58,243 nt of DNA from an uncultured Lachnospiraceae bacterium. Its GTDB lineage: Bacteria; Bacillota; Clostridia; Lachnospirales; Lachnospiraceae. Positions 9,050 through 18,304 of the stretch are shown here, in pieces. Under the pieces are notes generated by a model. That model ran no database searches and was not told the origin of the DNA. It worked only from the letters and a program-made list of their open reading frames with translations. The DNA is taken from assembly GCA_934432595.1 (NCBI GenBank), contig CAKRYR010000014.1, forward strand, positions 1 to 58,243, given 5' to 3'. Position 1 is the first letter of the stretch; each line of letters opens with the position of its first letter. A program made the translations under genes and the position numbers.

Positions 9050-9325
9050 TTATCTGATTTGTGCGTAGTAGTGATAGTAGTCATCACTAAATAGTTTCTT
9101 ACCATTAATTGTTTTATATGGTATAACACCTATAGAATAATATTCATATGAATTAAGACCTGTTATTTTCAATGAATTTCCTTTAGTGTTATATGCTTTT
9201 ACAAATTTATTTACATTTTTTCCTTTACATACAAATACCAAATATCCAGGTACTCTTGGCACTTTTTCCCAAGTTAATGATACAGTTCTTTTGGCAGGCC
9301 TTGAAAACTTTATGATGTCTACTTT
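9050..9325 (-). pseudogene. Broken paralogue of the Fn3-domain protein C-terminus
   Basis: The last ~90 residues are clearly homologous to the end of the neighbouring secreted protein: SRPAKRTVSLTWEKVPRVPGY against TKPAKRTVYLTWNKAARVSGY, and PYKTINGKKLFSDDYYHYY against PYKTFNNKKIYSDSYYYNY. The frame closes at a stop (9326-9328) inside a five-T tract. One extra T there would restore 'TRPKKVD', matching TRPDKVK in the intact copy, so a one-base slip is the simplest explanation. No signal peptide or other domain of the parent is recognisable upstream. A GTG at 9262 is only an apparent start. It appears to be the debris of a tandem duplication. Confidence 0.7.
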
Positions 9326-9457
9326 TTAGGCCTTGTATATCCAGTAATACTTTTGCTTTTGTAATATCACTACCAACTGTATAATTGGGATTAGTTGATA
9401 CATATATAGGTAGATTTCTTATTTGGTGAGAAACATTTATAATAAGGGAATATGAGC

Positions 9458-9486
9458 TTGTTGAAAATTTTATTATGTGATATAAT
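9458..9486 (+). promoter_or_regulatory. Promoter for the TSUP permease gene (extended -10)
   Basis: TTGTTG (9458-9463), a 17-base spacer and TATAAT (9481-9486) preceded by TGa (9478-9480) form an extended -10 promoter. It lies 74 bases before the ATG at 9560. Apart from the pseudogene end, the rest of 9326-9559 holds nothing recognisable. Confidence 0.65.
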
Positions 9487-9559
9487 GTTCGCTATTGAGG
9501 TAGAATTACGTGTGTTTGGAGTGGATTTGTAAAAATTATATTATGGAGAAGATGTAGCT

Positions 9560-10339
9560 ATGGAATTATTTATAAAAATAGTTGTATGCTTTTTTGCAGG
9601 TATGGGAGCGGGCCTTGGAACAGGATTTGCAGGACTTAGTGCAGCAGCAGTAGTAAGCCCTATGTTAATAACAATTTTACATATGAATGCTTTTGAAGCG
9701 GTAGGTATTGCTCTTGCAAGTGATGTGTTGGCAAGTGCAGTAAGTGCTTATACTTATGGTAAAAATAAAAACTTAGATGTTAAAAATGGTTTAACAATGA
9801 TGATAACAGTTCTTATATTTACAGTAATAGGTAGTTGGGTATCAAGTTTATTGCCAAGTACAACAATGGGAACATTTAGTGTATTTATGACTTTAATATT
9901 AGGAATTAAATTTATCGTAAAACCAGTTATGACTACTAAAGAAAGTATGGAAGCTGTTTCACCAAAGAAGAGATTTATTCAGTCAATCATATGTGGAATG
10001 GGTATAGGATTTATATGTGGTTTTATCGGAGCTGGTGGCGGAATGATGATGCTATTAATACTTACTAGTGTTATGGGTTATGAACTAAAGACAGCTGTTG
10101 GAACAAGTGTATTTATTATGACATTTACTGCATTTACAGGAGCAATAAGCCATTTTGCAATGGGAGATAAACCTAATATCTTAATATTAGGACTATGTGT
10201 ATTGTTTACATTTTTATGGGCAAGAATTGCAGCATTATTTGCAAATAAAGCTGAGCCAAAGGTTTTAAATAGAGTAACAGGTGTAGTACTTGCGATATTA
10301 GGTGTGGCTATGATTATAGTACAGAAAATTACAGTATAG
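9560..10339 (+). CDS. TSUP-family (TauE/SafE, sulfite-exporter-like) membrane permease
   Basis: The protein has 259 residues and about eight hydrophobic helices, the usual size of the TauE/SafE family (PF01925). Both halves carry the family's glycine-rich signature: GAGLGTGFAGLSAAAVVSP near residue 15 and GFIGAGGGMMMLLILTSVMG near residue 155. This reflects internal duplication. Members export or import small sulfur or organic anions across the membrane; the substrate cannot be read from sequence. The start has a GGAGAAG site 10 bases upstream. Its own promoter and that of the following HAD gene suggest it is monocistronic. Confidence 0.85.
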   Translation: MELFIKIVVCFFAGMGAGLGTGFAGLSAAAVVSPMLITILHMNAFEAVGIALASDVLASAVSAYTYGKNKNLDVKNGLTMMITVLIFTVIGSWVSSLLPSTTMGTFSVFMTLILGIKFIVKPVMTTKESMEAVSPKKRFIQSIICGMGIGFICGFIGAGGGMMMLLILTSVMGYELKTAVGTSVFIMTFTAFTGAISHFAMGDKPNILILGLCVLFTFLWARIAALFANKAEPKVLNRVTGVVLAILGVAMIIVQKITV

Positions 10340-10358
10340 TATAATTGGTTATCAAGCA

Positions 10359-10387
10359 TTGACATTTTGCAAGATTATCGATAAAAT
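10359..10387 (+). promoter_or_regulatory. Promoter for the HAD hydrolase gene
   Basis: TTGACA (10359-10364), a 17-base spacer and TAAAAT (10382-10387) lie 29 bases before the ATG at 10416. The permease gene ends only 20 bases upstream, so read-through is also possible. Confidence 0.65.
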
Positions 10388-10415
10388 CAATTAAAAAAAT
10401 TAAAGGGAGATTACC

Positions 10416-11153
10416 ATGGAATATAAAAATTATGTGTTTGATTTATATGGGACTTTAGTTGATATTAAAACTGATGAAGAAGATATGAATGCTTGGAGTA
10501 AATTATCATTATTTTATGGATATTATGATGCACTTTATGATCCAGAGGAATTAAAAGAAAGATATTTTTCATTGGTTAATCAAGAGGAAGATATGCTTGG
10601 TAGTAAATTAGCAGATGTTCATGAAGCACATCCTGAGATAAAACTTGAAAATGTATTTAAAAAGTTGTATGAGGAAAAAGGAGTAAATCCTAGTGATGAG
10701 TTAGTAATACATACAGGACAATTTTTTAGAGTACTTACAACAGAATATATTAAACTATATGATGGCGTTATTGAGCTATTAAGTAGATTAAAAAAAGTTG
10801 GTAAAAAGGTATATTTATTATCAAATGCTCAGAGAATATTTACAGAATATGAGTTGCACGTATTAAATATAGCACAATATTTTGACGATATATTTATATC
10901 GTCAGATTATGGCATTAAAAAACCAGATAAGAGATTTTTCAATATGTTAATTGAGAAACATAGTATTAAACCTAGTGAATCAATTATGATTGGAAATGAC
11001 ATGAGAAGCGACATAGAAGGAGCTCAAACTGTCGGAATGAATACTATGTACATCCACTCCAATATATCCCCAGAGCTAGTAGGCAAACCTGAGGCAGACT
11101 TTGTACTAGCTGAAATGGATATGGAAAGAGTTATGGATTTACTAGAAGTATAG
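10416..11153 (+). CDS. HAD-superfamily hydrolase (YjjG/HAD-IA type phosphatase)
   Basis: This is a cytosolic phosphatase-like protein of 245 residues. Motif I is FDLYGTLVD with nucleophile D9. The usual second Asp (DxD) is Tyr11, as in a subset of this family (haloacid-dehalogenase-like/YjjG). Motif II is LLSNAQ, motif III the Lys in IKKPDKRF, and motif IV GNDMRSDIEGA. A helical cap lies between residues ~15 and 100. Family members dephosphorylate nucleotides or sugar phosphates, often as house-cleaning enzymes; the exact substrate is not readable here. The ATG follows AAAGGGAG. It has its own promoter. Confidence 0.85.
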   Translation: MEYKNYVFDLYGTLVDIKTDEEDMNAWSKLSLFYGYYDALYDPEELKERYFSLVNQEEDMLGSKLADVHEAHPEIKLENVFKKLYEEKGVNPSDELVIHTGQFFRVLTTEYIKLYDGVIELLSRLKKVGKKVYLLSNAQRIFTEYELHVLNIAQYFDDIFISSDYGIKKPDKRFFNMLIEKHSIKPSESIMIGNDMRSDIEGAQTVGMNTMYIHSNISPELVGKPEADFVLAEMDMERVMDLLEV

Positions 11154-11305
11154 GGCTAAATTAAGTATAATTATTATTGTCATGTATTAAATTTTTTTAT
11201 AATAATTATTATAAAGTGTATAATGTCTTTATTATATACTGTAGTAAACAGGAATAAGATTATATATATTTCAATTTGAACACTATTTGTGCATCCCACG
11301 GAGTG

Positions 11306-11380
11306 TTATCGTGAAGCGTGATAAGCGTGTGTGAAAATGAAAAATATTTAAGCTTATTCCGTCACTAGAGCATAAGGAGG
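11306..11380 (+). promoter_or_regulatory. Leader with mutually exclusive pairings near the ribosome binding site
   Basis: TTATC (11306-11310) can pair with GATAA (11320-11324). GATAAGC (11320-11326) can alternatively pair with GCTTATT (11352-11358). CTTAT (11353-11357) can pair with ATAAG (11372-11376), which overlaps the Shine-Dalgarno AGGAGG at 11375-11380. This chain of alternatives resembles a translational switch but is short and unproven. A TATAAT at 11219-11224 may be the promoter -10. Confidence 0.3.
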
Positions 11381-11386
11381 AAAAAA

Positions 11387-12070
11387 ATGAGATATACAAT
11401 TGAAGGAGAACCATTGCCAGTTGTAATATGTGATTTAGAAGCTGGCGATACAATGATAACAGAAAGTGGAGCAATGTCTTGGATGACACCAAACATGAAG
11501 ATGGAGACAACTTCCGGTGGTGGAATTGGTAAAATGTTTAGTAGAGCATTTTCAGGAGAAAGTATATTTTTAAATAGATATACAGCACAGGGTGGAGCAG
11601 GAACAATTGCATTTGCATCAAGTTTTCCTGGTTCAATAAGAGCCTTTGAGATAGGACCAGGACAAGAAATTATTGCTCAGAAATCAGCATTTCTTGCAGG
11701 AACTTCAGGTGTTGATTTATCAGTTCATTTCCAAAAAAGATTAAGCTCGGGATTCTTTGGTGGAGAAGGATTCATTATGCAAAAATTATCAGGAAATGGT
11801 CTAGCGTTTCTTGAATTTGATGGATACGTTAAAGAATATGAATTACAACCTGGTCAACAGATGGTTATAGATACAGGATATCTTGCAGCTATGACAGGAA
11901 GTTGTCAAATGGAGATAAAGACAGTCCCTGGAATTAAGAATAAGTTCTTTGGTGGAGAAGGCTTATTTAATACAGTTATTAAAGGACCAGGTAAAATTTG
12001 GCTACAGAGTATGCCAATCGCACAAGTTGCAAATGTATTAAGTCCATATTTTCCAAGTAGTAATAATTAA
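11387..12070 (+). CDS. AIM24/TIGR00266-family protein
   Basis: The protein has 227 residues. The family's glycine- and aromatic-rich beta-sandwich pattern is visible: MITESGAMSWMTPNMKMETTS at residues ~23-43, GGAGTIAFAS, LSSGFFGGEGFIMQKLSG near 116-133 and KNKFFGGEGLFNTVIKGPG near 185-203. The two FFGGEG repeats mark an internal duplication. Members are cytosolic or loosely attached proteins of unknown biochemical function; the yeast relative affects mitochondrial inner-membrane organisation (family knowledge). AAGGAGG lies seven bases before the ATG. It is followed by a terminator, so it is transcribed alone. Confidence 0.85.
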   Translation: MRYTIEGEPLPVVICDLEAGDTMITESGAMSWMTPNMKMETTSGGGIGKMFSRAFSGESIFLNRYTAQGGAGTIAFASSFPGSIRAFEIGPGQEIIAQKSAFLAGTSGVDLSVHFQKRLSSGFFGGEGFIMQKLSGNGLAFLEFDGYVKEYELQPGQQMVIDTGYLAAMTGSCQMEIKTVPGIKNKFFGGEGLFNTVIKGPGKIWLQSMPIAQVANVLSPYFPSSNN

Positions 12071-12145
12071 TATGCTAATTGTAAAATATTGTTGCTTTAC
12101 ATAGTAGATTTCTAATGGTATTATTATCATTGGAGGTTGTAATAG

Positions 12146-12172
12146 AAAGACCTTTTGAAAGGGTCTTTTCTT
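12146..12172 (+). terminator. Rho-independent terminator after the AIM24 gene
   Basis: A ten-pair stem (AAAGACCTTT with AAGGGTCTTT, one wobble) with a three-base loop is followed by TCTTTAT. Confidence 0.7.
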
Positions 12173-12226
12173 TATGTTTAATAATAAGTGAGAGCAGAAA
12201 TAATGCACTCAAATATGGAGGGAAGT

Positions 12227-13408
12227 ATGTTTTATATTAACACAATTTTAAAGGCAGTATATATTTGTCCAGTTGTGGCATTTTGTATTGCAGGTGTTTA
12301 TTTATCAATTCAATACAGAACTTATGGTTCTGTGTCTTACTTTAGGACTTTTATATTGTACAGTTTCTTATTGTACTGTATGGCGGCTTACTTTTTAGTA
12401 ATATTTCCGTTGCCAGACCCAGCAGAGGTCGCAACGAGGACAACACCTTATGTTCAGTTAATTCCATTTAATGTAGTAAAGGTATTCTTTCAAGATTCCG
12501 GCTTTAAATTAACTAGTTTTGGTACATATATTACGGCATTGAAGAGCAGAGAATTCTTACAACCGGCGTTTAACTGTTTACTTACAGTGCCACTTGGATG
12601 TTATTTAAGATATTATTTTAAATGTAGTACTAAGAAAGCTTTAGGAATATCATTTGGATTTACATTATTCTTCGAATTAACTCAATTAAGTGGTTTATAT
12701 GGATTTTATTCAAGACCTTATAGAGTTTGTGATGTAGATGATTTAATTTTAAATACATTAGGAAGTATGATTGGGTTTTATTTAACAGGTTTTGTTATGA
12801 ATATATTTCCAAAGAGAGAAACAATAGATGCTAAAGCTATTGAAAAAGGCAAATCTATAACAGCAGTAAGAAGAATATTTGCAAAATGTATAGATTTAAT
12901 GATTGTATGTATAGGTTCAATTGGAATACTAGCACTAGGATGTATGGGATTATACATGCTTTATACAAATGGAGTATTTGATGAAACATTAGATAAATAT
13001 AAGACTATATCAAATAGTACAGTAACAATGTTACTTTTTATTTATTTTGTGGCCTTTTATTTAATCTATACATTAGTTACAGTATTCGTATTTAAAGGAA
13101 ATACTATTGGTAAAAAATTAACTGGAATAAGAGTCTGTGATGAAAATTTTGAAAGTCCAAGCAGATGGAGGGTATTATTTAGACACATTTTATATACCGT
13201 TTGGATAATATGTATTTCAATCGTTTTAGAATTTATAATGTTAGGGCATGTTATACCATTGATTAATATTGGTATTGTATTAGGAACTTTGACATTACCT
13301 ATTTTCGTATTTTTGAAAATGAATTCTAAAAATGAAGAGAAGAAACGTTTTATATATGAAAAACTAAGCAAGACTAGACTTGTAAGTTATGCAAGTAAAG
13401 TAAAATAA
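12227..13408 (+). CDS. Membrane protein with VanZ-like and RDD domains
   Basis: This is a polytopic membrane protein of 393 residues. ATG 12227 is preceded by GGAGGG at a good distance, so it is chosen over the in-frame GTG at 12188. Residues ~1-190 form a VanZ-like domain (several helices, with the VQLIPFNVVK and FFELTQL...YRVCDVDDLILNTLGSMIGF elements typical of VanZ). Residues ~215-370 form an RDD domain (AVRRIFAKCIDLMIV and TIGKKLTGIRV). VanZ proteins of this kind are widespread in Clostridia without vancomycin clusters. The fusion suggests an envelope role, but substrate and partners are unknown. The next gene starts 68 bases downstream. Confidence 0.8.
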   Translation: MFYINTILKAVYICPVVAFCIAGVYLSIQYRTYGSVSYFRTFILYSFLLYCMAAYFLVIFPLPDPAEVATRTTPYVQLIPFNVVKVFFQDSGFKLTSFGTYITALKSREFLQPAFNCLLTVPLGCYLRYYFKCSTKKALGISFGFTLFFELTQLSGLYGFYSRPYRVCDVDDLILNTLGSMIGFYLTGFVMNIFPKRETIDAKAIEKGKSITAVRRIFAKCIDLMIVCIGSIGILALGCMGLYMLYTNGVFDETLDKYKTISNSTVTMLLFIYFVAFYLIYTLVTVFVFKGNTIGKKLTGIRVCDENFESPSRWRVLFRHILYTVWIICISIVLEFIMLGHVIPLINIGIVLGTLTLPIFVFLKMNSKNEEKKRFIYEKLSKTRLVSYASKVK

Positions 13409-13476
13409 TTAAGATTTATTAATAATGTAATAAGGGATATAAATTAGAAAAATATTATAAGAAAAGAGGATGTAGT

Positions 13477-14190
13477 ATGAAGAAGAAAGTAGTTATGATT
13501 TTAACTGTAGCAGTAGTATTAAGTTTTGCAGGAATGATTGGATTTATGGGAAATTCAAAGGCTGATAATAGTGTTGTTGAAGAAGAGAAGGATAGTAATA
13601 GCTATACTAATGAGTGGAATGAATCAGTAGAAACTTTTAATAAAATGGTTCCTATTTTTACAGCATTAGGAGCAGAAACTTTTACAGAGGACTTAGCATA
13701 TTATTGGCGTCGTGATTTTTATAGTAAATCATTTCCATATCTTGTGGCATATTCAAAGGATTTACAAAAATTTGAAATAACTGAAGAAGAAAATTGTTAT
13801 AAAGTATCATATGGTAGTATGTTGGCATTAGAATCAACTGCATTTTATGAAGGATCATTTAATATAGGGACACTAGATGATGGTGAGAATTTTGATGATA
13901 GTGCAGTATATGATGAAAGAAATAATATTTATCTAGTCGGCAAAAAAGAAATACCTATGGATTATTCTTTAACAATTACAAGTGCTAAAGGAAAACAGTA
14001 TGTAGATGATGGAAGATTTGACGAACCAATTTATACTGTTAATGCAAAATTATATAAATCAGGTGAATATGTAGATGATTTAATATTTACATTACGTGAA
14101 AATATTTGTACTTATGCTGAGAATGCAGAGATATATTACACTGTAGAGAATATGGAAACGGTAAATCATAAAATTATGGGTGGACTATAG
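13477..14190 (+). CDS. Exported protein of unknown function
   Basis: The protein has 237 residues. It starts with KKKVVMILTVAVVLSFAGMI, a Sec signal or signal anchor, with a possible cleavage after SKA (residue ~29). The mature part is acidic and rich in Tyr and Phe, with two Cys residues far apart (ENCYK and ENICTY). I recognise no family. A good ribosome binding site (AGAGGATG) lies before the ATG. A strong terminator follows, and it may be co-transcribed with the VanZ-RDD gene 68 bases upstream. An envelope or secreted location is the only safe inference. Confidence 0.65.
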   Translation: MKKKVVMILTVAVVLSFAGMIGFMGNSKADNSVVEEEKDSNSYTNEWNESVETFNKMVPIFTALGAETFTEDLAYYWRRDFYSKSFPYLVAYSKDLQKFEITEEENCYKVSYGSMLALESTAFYEGSFNIGTLDDGENFDDSAVYDERNNIYLVGKKEIPMDYSLTITSAKGKQYVDDGRFDEPIYTVNAKLYKSGEYVDDLIFTLRENICTYAENAEIYYTVENMETVNHKIMGGL

Positions 14191-14215
14191 AATTAAGTTT
14201 GAACATCAAAATTAA

Positions 14216-14253
14216 TAAAAATGTCAAGAAGCATTGCTTTCTTGACATTTTTT
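14216..14253 (+). terminator. Rho-independent terminator
   Basis: AAAATGTCAAGAAGC pairs with GCTTTCTTGACATTTT (one bulged base) around a three-base loop and ends in a T run. It lies 25 bases after the exported-protein gene. Confidence 0.85.
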
Positions 14254-14328
14254 ATACTCTTAATTTTATTCTTCATCAGAGAATTTTAATATATCTCCAG
14301 GTCCTTATTAGGAAATAAGTAAAAAATC

Positions 14329-14357
14329 TTGACTAGAATAGGTTATTGGTATATCAT
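14329..14357 (+). promoter_or_regulatory. mutS promoter
   Basis: TTGACT (14329-14334), a 17-base spacer and TATCAT (14352-14357) lie 53 bases before the mutS ATG. A small stem (GGCT...AGCC) follows in the leader. Confidence 0.65.
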
Positions 14358-14409
14358 TGTAAAGTGGCTGAAAAGTCAGTAAACTAGCCAATATAGGAGG
14401 TAATTTACA

Positions 14410-17058
14410 ATGGCAAGTTTGACACCAATGATGCAACAATATATGGATATAAAGAATCAATACAAAGATTGTATTTTATTTTATAGATTAGGTGACTTTT
14501 ATGAAATGTTTTTTGAGGATGCAATTACGTGTTCTAAGGTCCTTGAGATAACCCTTACAGGGAAGAATTGTGGACTTGAAGAAAGGGCTCCAATGTGTGG
14601 TGTGCCATATCATGCAGTAGAAAGTTACTTAAGTAAAATGATTGAAAATGGATATAAAGTTGCCATTTGTGAACAAGTAGAAGATCCTAAAGAGGCAAAA
14701 GGAATAGTAAAAAGAGACGTAACGAGAATTGTAACACCAGGAACTAATCTTAATATGCAAATGTTAGACGAGACTAAGAATAATTTCCTTATGTCTATTA
14801 TGTATACAATAAATAATTATGGAATTGCAGTTGTAGATATTACAACTGGCGATTTTTTTGTGACAGAGGTAGATAATTGTCGTAAGTTAGAGGATGAGAT
14901 TAACAAATATTGTCCTTCGGAAATTATATGCAATGATGCATTTTACATCTCAGGATATGATATAGATAGTATAGCTACAAGACTAAATATATCAGTATCA
15001 TCTTTGGAGTCATGGTATTATGATGAAGAATCAGCTATTAATAAAATTAAAACTCATTTTAAAGTAGATTCATTAGCAGGATTAGGCTTGGTAGACTTTA
15101 GTATAGGTGCTATTGCAGCAGGTGGACTTTTGCAATATTTATATGATACTCAGAAGAACTCGCTAGATCATTTGACACATATTACACCATATATTACATC
15201 AAAATATATGGTTCTTGATAGTGCCACAAGACGTAATCTAGAGTTGTTAGAGACTTTACGTGAAAAGCAAAAAAAAGGTTCATTATTATGGGTATTAGAT
15301 AAAACTAAGACTGCAATGGGAGCAAGATTATTAAGAAAATTTATTGAGCAACCATTGATAGATTATGATGAGATAATTAAAAGGCATGATGCAATTGAGT
15401 GTATTAATAATAATGCAATTACTCGTGAAGAGTTAAGAGAATATTTAAACCCTATATATGATTTAGAGAGATTGTTAACAAAGGTAAGTTATAAGAGTGT
15501 TAATCCAAGAGATTTGATTGCACTCAAGACATCTATGCAAATGATACCTTATATAAAATGTTTATTAGAGGACTTAGATGCACCATTGCTTAAGGAATTA
15601 TATGAGCAAATAGATGGTTTGCAAGATTTAAGTGATATGATTGAAAAGGCTATTGAAGATGACCCACCTATTGCTGTTAAAGAAGGTGGCATAATTAAAA
15701 ATGGCTTTAATGAAGATGTAGACAAGCTAAGAAGTGTTAAAACAGATGGTAAATCTTGGCTTACAGATATAGAAACTAAGGAAAGAGAAAAGACAGGTAT
15801 TAAGAATCTTAGAATTAAGTTTAATAAGGTATTTGGTTATTATCTTGAAGTAACTAACTCATATAAGGATTTAGTTCCAGAGGGGTGGACTAGAAAGCAA
15901 ACTTTGGCAAATGCTGAGAGATATATAACTCCAGAACTTAAAGAACTTGAAGATATGATTCTAGGTGCAGAAGATAAATTATTTAATTTGGAATATAAAT
16001 TATTTGTAGAAATTAGAGAAAATATTGCTAGTCAGATTCTTAGAATTCAGCAAACAGCTAAAGCTATAGCAGAAGTAGATGTATTCTGTTCTTTAGCTCT
16101 TGTTGCTGAACGCAATAATTTTACTAGACCAGTTATGAATAAAGATGGTGTAATTAATATAAAAGATGGTCGCCATCCTGTAGTTGAGAAGATGATAAGT
16201 AGCGGATTATTTGTAGAAAATGATACATATTTGGATAATAATACTGCTAGAGTTTCTATAATAACAGGTCCTAATATGGCAGGTAAATCAACCTATATGA
16301 GACAGACGGCTCTTATTGTGTTAATGGCACAGATTGGCTCTTATGTTCCAGCATCATTTGCTAATATAGGTATAGTAGATAGAATATTTACAAGAGTTGG
16401 AGCATCTGATGATTTAGCATCGGGACAGAGTACATTTATGGTAGAAATGACCGAAGTTGCCAATATTCTTCGCAATGCAACTAAGGATAGTCTATTAATT
16501 TTAGATGAAATCGGTAGAGGAACAAGTACTTATGATGGACTTGCTATAGCTTGGTCTGTTATTGAACATATAAGTAATAAGCAATTGCTAGGAGCAAAGA
16601 CATTATTTGCAACACATTATCATGAATTAACTGAACTTGAAGGTAAGCTTGACAGTGTAAATAATTATTGTATCGCAGTTAAGGAAAATGGCGATGATAT
16701 TGTATTTTTACGTAAGATTATCAAAGGTGGAGCTGACAAGAGTTATGGTATCCAAGTTGCCAAACTTGCAGGTGTTCCTGAAAGTGTACTTAGCAGAGCA
16801 AGAGAAATAACTGAACAATTAAGTGATAATGATATTGCTAATAAAGTTAAGGAGATAGGTGTTAAGACAGATAGTAAGTCTAGTTCAGCTGTAGCTAATA
16901 GTAGAGAAGCTAAAGAAGAGCAAATTTCATTTAAATTTGTAGACACGATTACTACCAATACTATATTGGATGAATTGAAGAGCTTGGATTTAAGTAAGGT
17001 TACTCCTATAGAGGCTATTAATTTATTATATAAATATCAAGAAGAGATTAAAGGGTAG
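14410..17058 (+). CDS. mutS: DNA mismatch repair protein MutS
   Basis: The protein has 882 residues, a normal MutS length. It recognises base-base mismatches and small loops and recruits MutL with ATP turnover. The mismatch-wedging motif is F30-Y31-E32 (GDFYEMFFEDA). The connector, lever and clamp domains fill residues ~130-560. The ABC-type ATPase has Walker A GPNMAGKST (620-628), the signature FMVEMTEVANIL, Walker B LLILDEIGRG with D699-E700, and the ATHYHELTELE switch. A charged, less conserved stretch sits near 820-850, before the C-terminal helices. AGGAGG lies ten bases before the ATG. In many Clostridia mutL follows directly; here about 4.2 kb of other genes intervene. Confidence 0.97.
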   Translation: MASLTPMMQQYMDIKNQYKDCILFYRLGDFYEMFFEDAITCSKVLEITLTGKNCGLEERAPMCGVPYHAVESYLSKMIENGYKVAICEQVEDPKEAKGIVKRDVTRIVTPGTNLNMQMLDETKNNFLMSIMYTINNYGIAVVDITTGDFFVTEVDNCRKLEDEINKYCPSEIICNDAFYISGYDIDSIATRLNISVSSLESWYYDEESAINKIKTHFKVDSLAGLGLVDFSIGAIAAGGLLQYLYDTQKNSLDHLTHITPYITSKYMVLDSATRRNLELLETLREKQKKGSLLWVLDKTKTAMGARLLRKFIEQPLIDYDEIIKRHDAIECINNNAITREELREYLNPIYDLERLLTKVSYKSVNPRDLIALKTSMQMIPYIKCLLEDLDAPLLKELYEQIDGLQDLSDMIEKAIEDDPPIAVKEGGIIKNGFNEDVDKLRSVKTDGKSWLTDIETKEREKTGIKNLRIKFNKVFGYYLEVTNSYKDLVPEGWTRKQTLANAERYITPELKELEDMILGAEDKLFNLEYKLFVEIRENIASQILRIQQTAKAIAEVDVFCSLALVAERNNFTRPVMNKDGVINIKDGRHPVVEKMISSGLFVENDTYLDNNTARVSIITGPNMAGKSTYMRQTALIVLMAQIGSYVPASFANIGIVDRIFTRVGASDDLASGQSTFMVEMTEVANILRNATKDSLLILDEIGRGTSTYDGLAIAWSVIEHISNKQLLGAKTLFATHYHELTELEGKLDSVNNYCIAVKENGDDIVFLRKIIKGGADKSYGIQVAKLAGVPESVLSRAREITEQLSDNDIANKVKEIGVKTDSKSSSAVANSREAKEEQISFKFVDTITTNTILDELKSLDLSKVTPIEAINLLYKYQEEIKG

Positions 17059-17098
17059 ATTTTAGTATATAGAAATTAAACAGAATAATATAGAGCAA

Positions 17099-17293
17099 AT
17101 GTCAGATGCAATGTATTGGGCAGGATATACACTGATGTATTTATCTTTATTAGATAAGATGGAGCCTAAAGAATTACTAGAAATGTATGATATAGGAAGA
17201 ATATTGCAATGTTATGATACACTTCATACATTGTCAGTAACTGTTGCAATTGATAACATAAAGAAAGATTTTGTTATTACAGAGATGAAATAA
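17099..17293 (+). CDS. Small protein, possibly an orphan partner of DUF3990/DUF3791 modules
   Basis: The protein has 64 residues and starts 40 bases after mutS, with only a weak ribosome binding site. The patterns AMYWAGYTLMYL near the N-terminus and YDTLHTLSVTVAIDNI near the C-terminus resemble, from memory, small proteins often encoded beside DUF3990 genes (a YWxGYxxRY start and a YHT...DD end). A DUF3990/DUF3791 pair indeed lies 3.3 kb downstream at 20632-21301. The link is a pattern-based inference and cannot be proven here. It has no signal peptide. It could also be a non-functional remnant. Confidence 0.5.
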   Translation: MSDAMYWAGYTLMYLSLLDKMEPKELLEMYDIGRILQCYDTLHTLSVTVAIDNIKKDFVITEMK

Positions 17294-17344
17294 GTAATAT
17301 AAATAACGAGTACTAAGAATAAATAATTGATTTTTTGATAGTTC

Positions 17345-17373
17345 TTGACAATTATTATGGTTTCTGATATAAA
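17345..17373 (+). promoter_or_regulatory. Near-consensus promoter of the lipoprotein gene
   Basis: TTGACA (17345-17350), a 17-base spacer and TATAAA (17368-17373) with an upstream TGa form a strong extended -10 promoter 40 bases before the ATG. Confidence 0.75.
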
Positions 17374-17412
17374 CATTTACAGTATACGAAATAAATTAAG
17401 GAGATGGGACAT

Positions 17413-18237
17413 ATGTTTTCTTTAAAAAAATCAAAATTTATTTATTATGTTTTAATTGTAATTAGTATTTTAGTATTGGTAGGATGTTCTTCTGAAAATT
17501 GGGCTAAATCTCCTAAAAAGGCTAAATTTAAAATAGTTGATGAAACATATAAAATACTAGTAAATGGAGAATGGAAACATTACGATTCAATTCTTGGAGA
17601 AAACTTGTGTATTTCATTTCTAAAAAATGGCGAATTTTATTATCATTGCGAATCTGGTGAGCCTATTGGTGATTCAGATTGCTATGACAAATATGAATAT
17701 AAAAAGGGCGGGAAATTAAGGATATATATGTCAGAAGATAAGAATGACAATAAAGAAATAAAGATTCTTCATTACAATGATAAATGTTTAAACATTGAAT
17801 TGGACGGAGAGAATATTGAATTTTATAATGCTAAAAAATCAGATAATACATTTGTTCATATGTATATGTTTGGATGTGAGAAATGCAATAAAGAGTTAGA
17901 AAAATACTCTGGTTTTGATTCTGTTATAAGTATTGATAAAAAGTCTAATGAGATGATAATAGCTCCTTTTGATTATGAAAATGGAAAAGATGATAAAGGA
18001 TATTTAAGATTTGTAAAGCTTGCTGATAATGTCCAAATATATAAGTTAGATATAGCATCTGAAACTGATGATGCCGGTAATCTAAAAGAACATAAATGTA
18101 GTTACAAGAAAGTTGATGACAAAGATATTGAAAAAACTATTGATAAATTTTGCAAATGTGCTTTGATTACTTATAATAAAAATGCTGAGGTTAATAAGGT
18201 TATATTTTATAAGGAAAAATTAAAGGAAAACATGTAA
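17413..18237 (+). CDS. Lipoprotein of unknown function
   Basis: The protein has 274 residues. The second ATG (17413) is chosen because AAGGAG (about 17398-17403) is correctly spaced from it and abuts the ATG at 17404. The N-terminus is a lipoprotein signal with lipobox LVGC (Cys ~21 of this start), so it should be acylated and anchored on the outer face of the membrane after cleavage by Lsp. The mature protein is Lys/Asp/Glu-rich, with a CEKC pair near residue 155 and several further Cys in the C-terminal third (EHKCSYK, FCKCAL). I recognise no domain. It is the first gene of the insert between mutS and mutL with its own promoter, and ends at a bidirectional terminator facing the ABC transporter genes. 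Confidence 0.75.
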   Translation: MFSLKKSKFIYYVLIVISILVLVGCSSENWAKSPKKAKFKIVDETYKILVNGEWKHYDSILGENLCISFLKNGEFYYHCESGEPIGDSDCYDKYEYKKGGKLRIYMSEDKNDNKEIKILHYNDKCLNIELDGENIEFYNAKKSDNTFVHMYMFGCEKCNKELEKYSGFDSVISIDKKSNEMIIAPFDYENGKDDKGYLRFVKLADNVQIYKLDIASETDDAGNLKEHKCSYKKVDDKDIEKTIDKFCKCALITYNKNAEVNKVIFYKEKLKENM

Positions 18238-18304
18238 TATATTGAATTTAATTTTGAATAGTATTTTTTGCAAAATAAATATTAGATAATAGAGATATGA
18301 ATAC

